Assembly (NCBI GenBank): GCA_002104935.1
Contig: MCGT01000014.1
Coordinates: 310,001 to 374,000, forward strand
Direction: 5' to 3'
Origin: Hesseltinella vesiculosa
Lineage: Eukaryota; Mucoromycota; Mucoromycetes; Mucorales; Cunninghamellaceae
DNA: 64,000 bases
A program made the translations under genes and the position numbers. Shown piece after piece: positions 58,809 through 64,000 of the stretch. Positions within the stretch are counted from its first letter, which is position 1; each line of letters opens with the position of its first letter. Under the pieces are notes generated by a model. The model searched no databases and had not been told where the DNA came from. It saw only the letters and a list, made by a program, of their open reading frames with translations.

Positions 58809-60636
58809 ATGTCCCTGGACCTAAATGAAGAATCTATGCTAGTTGAACCCATCATGCTGTCTCGGTCAGATACCACCGTGTTGCCTTATGACCCCATTGC
58901 CACTTCTCCTTCAGATGGATCTGAAGCCTCAAGCCCTTCCAAGCGCAGGACTGATCAATTCGACACGTTTGGCGCAAGAAAAAGTCCCAAACACTGTAAG
59001 CAACAAAGAGCTGGCGGCGTGAAGGCCTTTGTGTTGGAAGCTCATTCTTTTTTTTCCAGCTTCTCTGTCGTCCCCTTCTTCTCCAGAATCCTCTGGTAGT
59101 GGTAAGCTCAGATCACTGATTTAAAGGGGCTAGATCACTCACAGTGTCATGCTTTTTTTCCTTTCATAGATAGCGACGATGGCCACTCCATGTCATCCAA
59201 TGGTAAAAAGCCTGGACGCAAGCCAATGACAGATGAATCGCCTATGGAGGTATGTGAAACGGGAAAAAAATGCTGATAGAGTGGGACCCGCTCAGCTTTT
59301 TTTTTTTAAACTTTCCCAGGACGAAGAGGACTTCAAAACCAAGCGCCGTCTTCAGAACCGTCAGGCACAGCGCCATTTCCGAGAACGCAAGGAACGGTAT
59401 GTCAAGGAACTGGAAGCTAAGCTGAAGCATGTCCAAGACGTCTATACGTATACCACCCAACAAGTCATCCAAGAAAACCACCAGCTGAAGGCTCTCGTAT
59501 ATCGCCTGGAAATGGAAACTGCTACCCTGAAGGGTCTACACCTTCAGCAAAGTCTTAGCGAAAGAAATCCTGAAGAATGGTCTGACCTGCTGAAACAACA
59601 AGAAGACGACAAGTTGACACTCTCCGTTACTTCCACACCATCTTCATCATCTGCCTGGCTCTCAGCTGCCATGGCCGCAACCACCTCCACTCCCTCTCAA
59701 CCCTCACCTGACTTGCTAACGTCCATGCCATTGTTTCCCTCTTCTGCTGCCCTCGGCGTTTCGGCCAATGGTTTAACTCCCCTTGGCAGTGGTGCATGTA
59801 TTCTTCCCAACAAGCCTACTGATGTGTCATCGCCTGCCTCGTCCGCTGCCACTGTCTTCACTACCAATGATATGGCCAGCGCCGCCACCCTTGCAAGCAA
59901 GAAGTCCAGCAGTTCGCACACCAGCGCTTCCAAGAAAAAGCAGCAGCTTCAATATACCTTCTCCATCAGCACGCCTACAACATTGCGCGCTCGCCACAAG
60001 CAGCAACAACAGAAAAACATGGCCCCCCGTCCCTGCAATGACAAGAAATCCACATCGCCTGTCGAACTGGTCCGGCTCTACGCTCATGACGACCAGATCA
60101 TGACTCCATCAAAACCCTCAATCTCCGGGCAAGATCAGCCTCAAACCTTAGCCAACCCTGCCTCGCCCGGCGCATCCTCCGTGTCCACAAGCAGCACTTC
60201 GCAAGCTACCACACCCACGGTTCATACCCCCACTTTGGAATGCCAGCAATTTTGTCATCGGTTGAACGAAGAGGTCTGCAACAACCCTTTTGATCAGTTA
60301 CTGTCCGAGCCCTTGTTTGATCCCAGTGGCAGTCTGAATATGAATCTGGGCTTTCCTTCCCTGGACCAAGAACACCCTTTGCTCCTGGCCGACGACTTTC
60401 ATCTCTCGAATGAGAAACACCCCTTGGATCAAAAGGACAAGGTCACTCCATCATACTTGCCTTGCCTAGAGATCTGGCAACGATTGCGCAGTCATCATCG
60501 CTTCGAGGACTTCCCAGGCGACGAGCTCTTGGGTCTTGTCAAGACTTTTGCCAAGTGTTCTCTCAATGGCCCTGTATTATTAGAGCGCGACATCCAATTC
60601 ATCCTCCAGAAGATGGACCAAGGTCCAATCTACTAG
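58809..60636 (+). CDS. AP-1-like bZIP transcription factor (Yap1/Pap1 type)
   Basis: This is a probable oxidative-stress regulator. The exons are 58809-58995, 59060-59101, 59170-59249 and 59320-60636, giving 541 residues. The basic region RRLQNRQAQRHFRERKERYV has the NxxAQxxFR signature of the fungal Yap family. A leucine zipper (LEAKLKHVQDVYTYTTQQVI and following heptads) comes next. A Ser/Thr-rich middle part leads to two cysteine-containing motifs. An n-CRD-like block is CQQFCHRLNEEVCNNPFDQL. A c-CRD-like block is LPCLEIWQRLRSHHRFEDF, then LLGLVKTFAKCSLNGP, as in Pap1/Yap1, where disulfides mask the nuclear export signal. A poly(A) signal follows 108 bases after the stop. Confidence 0.9.
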
Positions 60637-60743
60637 CTTTCTGCTTTGCATCCATATACCTCCATTTTTTTTATGCTCTATCTTACTGTAAAGTCTATTT
60701 TTATCCTCATATCTCCATTCTATGACACTTCACTTTTCATGCC

Positions 60744-60749
60744 AATAAA
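60744..60749 (+). terminator. Poly(A) signal AATAAA of the bZIP gene
   Basis: The hexamer is preceded by a T-rich 3' UTR and lies 108 bases past the stop codon. Confidence 0.5.
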
Positions 60750-62134
60750 CTCATTCCTCATATACTTTTTCAATGTTTGATTGCATCCCGAGTGACACAA
60801 ACCAAGCAGCTTCCCCCATCTTTTGACTGATTAAAGTTTTTTTTTCCAATTCGCGCCTCGTGAGAGGATTGGCGGTTTTTATTTTCCCCGAAAGCGTCAA
60901 CGTATCTATCATTGAATTCCTCCATGTCTTTGTATAACTCGGCTCTTACATAGACCCTCGCCCTTTGCATGCTTTCCTCGATGTTGGTTGATTGTGAAAA
61001 ACATGCATGCGTCATGACTTGGAGAACACTGAAATCAACGCAGCGTATATTGAACGATTCTTTGCTTTCAGAAGTTCACTGATATCGAGTGGGAAAGTTG
61101 CTTCCAAAACGAGATAACCATGCTAATGAAAAAAAAAAAATCCCCTGCGACAGAAATGGAAACAGAAAATTGGTAAGCACCGGTTAATTCAGGACCATGA
61201 AAGATGGGATCTACTTCTCACGTGGTCAACTTCTCTTTCAGCCTAAAAAGTCTCGACCAAGTTTGTTTTTTACCTCTTTACAATTTTTTTTTACCAGCTC
61301 GCCTTGACGCATTGGATATATAGCAAGGAAGGCGGTGAAGAAAAATCTCGAGATATACTAGAAAGTTTTGATTGGAGCAAGGCGCGGGTCAAAAAACAAC
61401 TCAGCCTGGGACATTCAATTTTTACCTATCTGGCAGGTTACGAGGTTTAGCGAAGGATTCATACTGTATTTTCAACGTGGATTTCCAATGCATGACCTAA
61501 AGCAACAGAAAAAAAACAAAAGGATAAAGAAAAAACACCGAGGACGTGACACCAACGTGACCAACCTGCCAGCCAAAAAATCCAGAAGCCAAGGGCTCAC
61601 CTGCTTTTTACCTCACTGGATTGGCCCAAGCAGCCATTGGCTGGACAAAGGCATCAAGTGCAAACCATTGGCACCTGGTTCAGCAATACTTCTGATTCCA
61701 TGAGGCTGCTGTCCTTCCGGGATTTCAACCTGTTAGCCAATCGAGACAATCAAAATGGCACAGGCAAGTCCTGCCGCAAAATCGTGTAGGATCAATCAAG
61801 TACAGGAGCTGTCAACGCTGTGCGCAACATTGGCCATGACTCCCCGCCCATTATCTTGTGCAACCAGCCCAACCAACAGAGACAACCCATTGGAAACTCA
61901 GATATACACGTAGCGATGTCGATCGCATTTGGACCCTGGCGTCTGATTTGCATGAGCCACAGACGATGACTTTTCACTTTGATTTACTCGCTCACCCAAA
62001 CGATGATGTTCATACCCATTGCGCCCTCAGCTTGAAAAAAAAAATACGATGATTTTTATTATTTACAATTTATTAGAGCAACGGAAAAAGCGATGTTTCT
62101 ATTCTGAATCGACAGTGTACTATAAAACCTTTTT
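60750..62134. other. Intergenic
   Basis: The interval lies between the bZIP gene and the convergent PHO88 gene. Short frames only; none shows splicing or homology. It contains A runs near 61127-61140 and 61508-61520. Confidence 0.45.
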
Positions 62135-62890
62135 TTAATCCTTCTTTTGATGGCTGTCTTCGGTAGCAGCAGGAGCGGTAGCGCCGCCACCCAACAAGGC
62201 AGCCAAAGGGTTTTCGGCTTGGAAGGGGCGTTGCAACGAGCCAGTGGCAGGGTCATTCCAGATGTAAATCAAACCAACCTTGCTGGCTGCCAAGTTCTTG
62301 AAGGGCATGATGGATTGCATCAACAAGGGCTGAGTGAATTCTACAAGTGGGTACAAAAAAAAAAAGATGGTCAGCATCAGGATGGACATTTGTTACCGCA
62401 TTCCATGCCCACACTTACTGAAATACCAGTGCATCACAGAGATCATCAAAACGGAAGTCATGGTGGAGGAGATCAATTGTCTGACTTGGGCCACATCATA
62501 TTCAACATTAGTTGTTTGCACCTCCTTGCCTTGGTCAGGACCAGGCTTGGTTTCCACATACTTCAAAGGAGTTGTATCTAGTCAATAAAAATAAAAAGGG
62601 TAAGTGTTTCACCTAATCTTCCAGCTTGCTTGGTCACTCCATTTTTCTCTGCGCTATCTTCTCTACGCTTGTTCATGTTAATATGAGATGAACTTACCGT
62701 TCTTATTTTGGACCATTCGCATCAAGCCAAAAGTCAACAACAGCACAAGGACTTGGGCACCGTAGTAACCAAAGCGAGCAATCATTAGCACTTGAGGATC
62801 TTCCCAATCGATACGTTTGCCCAGCTGCATGGCCACGATCATAAAAGCCACGTTGAACATGGGTGATGTCAAAAATCCAGGAGAGCCCAT
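62135..62890 (-). CDS. PHO88: SRP-independent targeting protein 3 (PHO88/SND3)
   Basis: This ER membrane protein is part of the SND route for targeting tail-anchored and other membrane proteins. It was first described through an effect on phosphate uptake. The exons on the minus strand are 62890-62698, 62577-62419 and 62340-62135, giving 185 residues, matching yeast Pho88. An N-terminal hydrophobic region (MFNVAFMIVAMQLGKRIDWE, then GYYGAQVLVLLLTFGLMRM) is followed by the conserved EYDVAQVRQLISSTMTSVLM and MHWYFKFTQPLLMQSIMPFK. The C-terminus is a low-complexity Ala/Gly and charged tail. Both introns (120 and 78 bp) have GT-AG borders. Confidence 0.94.
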
Positions 62891-63598
62891 TATGAAGATG
62901 TAAAGATGATGAGGATAAGGTTGAGAAGAGAAGAAAAGAAAAGAAGGAAAAAGAAAGAGAAAGAAATAATAAAAAGGCTCGAGGCCACCGTGAGCGATTT
63001 GATTGGTCCGGCATCCTTTTTCCAGCTCCGTGCCTATGAACCTGGAAACGTTGATTGATCTTGTTGCAAGGCGCTCTTCGATGTGAATTTCGAGCAAGTG
63101 ACGTTTGAAGCCTACGCAGTTGGTCACTGAATCTATTTATTTTTTTCCATACTCTTTGGCGAAAATCTGGTGGGCCATCCAAAGTATCCACGGCATTGGA
63201 GTTAGAATGCATCCGCTGTAAAGAAAGAGAATCGTCGTTGCACCACGGGAGTCATAAACCACAGCGCATTTTTCTTTCTGGCCATTCGTCTTCAACGGTT
63301 ACTTGTTGCGTGGCTTTCCTTCTTGGTATTTTTTTTTCAAATTCAAAAGTTTCCATTTGCCTGCGTCTTTTTTTTTTTTTTTTTTTGCTTCAATACCTTC
63401 AATACAAAATGGGCACAGGCAAATGAGTTCAAGGTCCTGACGCCAAAGCAGCGCAGAATCGTTTTTTTTTCTTGTCACCGACTCTCTGGGCTGTATCTAA
63501 GCTTCCATGCTACACAATGCAATACCACACCTTGCAGTCTTTTTTAATTTAGCATGTGCAAAGTATCCTATCTAACCTTGAGGAGGCCGGCCGCCAGC
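62891..63598. other. Intergenic, promoter of PHO88 and 3' flank of the secreted-protein gene
   Basis: This region has a purine/pyrimidine-rich segment directly upstream of PHO88 (62920-62975) and a T run near 63368-63386. No gene is supported. Confidence 0.45.
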
Positions 63599-63925
63599 CT
63601 AAACGGGCGAGCAACTGCATTCCATCTGCGTAGGTCCTACTTGATGACATTCCGAAGCAGTAAAGCCAGAGACTCTGGGATCTTTCATACCAACACAACT
63701 GACTTGAAGGAGATTGCCTGGCGTAGGGGTCGGAGACGGCGTTGGAGATGGCGTTGGAGTTGGAGATGGAGTTGGAGATGGAGTTTCCATTAGAAGCTCA
63801 GGTGTAACTCCCCGGCGGTGCAGATTGACACCCCCGGCCTGATCTGGCCAAACCAGAACGCCCGGAGCCGCCAGGGCACCAGGGGCAATCATTGCAAACG
63901 CGAAAAGCCATTGAACTTGAACCAT
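63599..63925 (-). CDS. Small secreted cysteine protein with Thr-Pro-Ser-Pro repeat
   Basis: This is an intronless 108-residue protein. Residues 1-19 form a signal peptide (MVQVQWLFAFAMIAPGALA) followed by APG, almost the same as in the secreted protein at 43474-44358. A dibasic Arg-Arg lies at 37-38, then a Pro-Ser-Pro-Thr repeat at about 48-70, and a C-terminal domain with Cys77, Cys93, Cys103 and Cys105. That domain ends ECSCSPV; the Cys-x-Cys pair recalls the two Cys-x-Cys pairs of the paralogue. The ATG at 63925 was chosen by comparison with that paralogue. An in-frame ATG 18 codons upstream would add a second hydrophobic stretch. Possible roles are secreted peptide precursor, effector-like protein or wall component. 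Confidence 0.75.
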   Translation of the reverse strand: MVQVQWLFAFAMIAPGALAAPGVLVWPDQAGGVNLHRRGVTPELLMETPSPTPSPTPTPSPTPSPTPTPGNLLQVSCVGMKDPRVSGFTASECHQVGPTQMECSCSPV

Positions 63926-64000
63926 GATCAATCTCGTAAAGGTAAGAACAAACACAAGGAAAGAGAAAGAGAGCAGCATTGGTTTTAAGCTTTTTTTTTT

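Overview
The window is nuclear DNA of an early-diverging fungus, most likely a Mucoromycota (Mucorales-like) species. This is an inference from three things: dense short introns (mostly about 50-90 bp), abundant A/T homopolymer runs inside introns and between genes, and broken copies of recombinase families that I associate with Mucoromycota. Exon boundaries were fitted by hand from splice signals, reading-frame continuity and family conservation; in nearly every case the summed exon lengths give an intact frame.

Left part (about 0.8-21.7 kb): UDP-glucose dehydrogenase, the Fe-S scaffold NTPase CFD1, a seven-pass membrane protein with a polyglutamine tail, a VIT1/CCC1-type iron transporter, an unknown acidic protein, the CTD-kinase subunit CTK3, an alpha-arrestin, an inositol-polyphosphate 5-phosphatase and a very large SCAP-like sterol sensor that shares a promoter region with the phosphatase.

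About 21.8-24.0 kb is a graveyard of mobile DNA: a DDE transposase tail, a broken Crypton/Ndc10-like tyrosine recombinase and, abutting it, a broken protein that resembles the catalytic domain of serine recombinases.

Middle part (24.2-40.3 kb): translation factor EF-1alpha, a prenylated PRL-type phosphatase, a coiled-coil protein, quinolinate phosphoribosyltransferase (BNA6), an XLF/NEJ1-like DNA end-joining factor, a small membrane protein, a universal stress protein, a B12D/NDUFA4-like mitochondrial protein, a bHLH factor and striatin. Most of these are housekeeping, signalling or lipid genes, often in divergent pairs 150-600 bp apart or convergent pairs 130-240 bp apart.

About 40.3-47.3 kb is gene-poor. 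It holds one striking gene: a secreted protein made of Pro-Ala spacers, Lys-Arg cleavage sites and Arg-Pro blocks. It also holds a fold-back element with arms of about 250 bp. A short paralogue of the secreted protein, with a nearly identical signal peptide, lies at the right edge (63.6-63.9 kb).

Right part (47.3-62.9 kb): dolichol kinase (SEC59), phospholipid:diacylglycerol acyltransferase (LRO1), a 979-residue tail-anchored-like protein, an ankyrin protein, a Yap1/Pap1-like bZIP factor with cysteine-rich redox domains, and PHO88/SND3. No tRNA, rRNA or CRISPR array was recognised.
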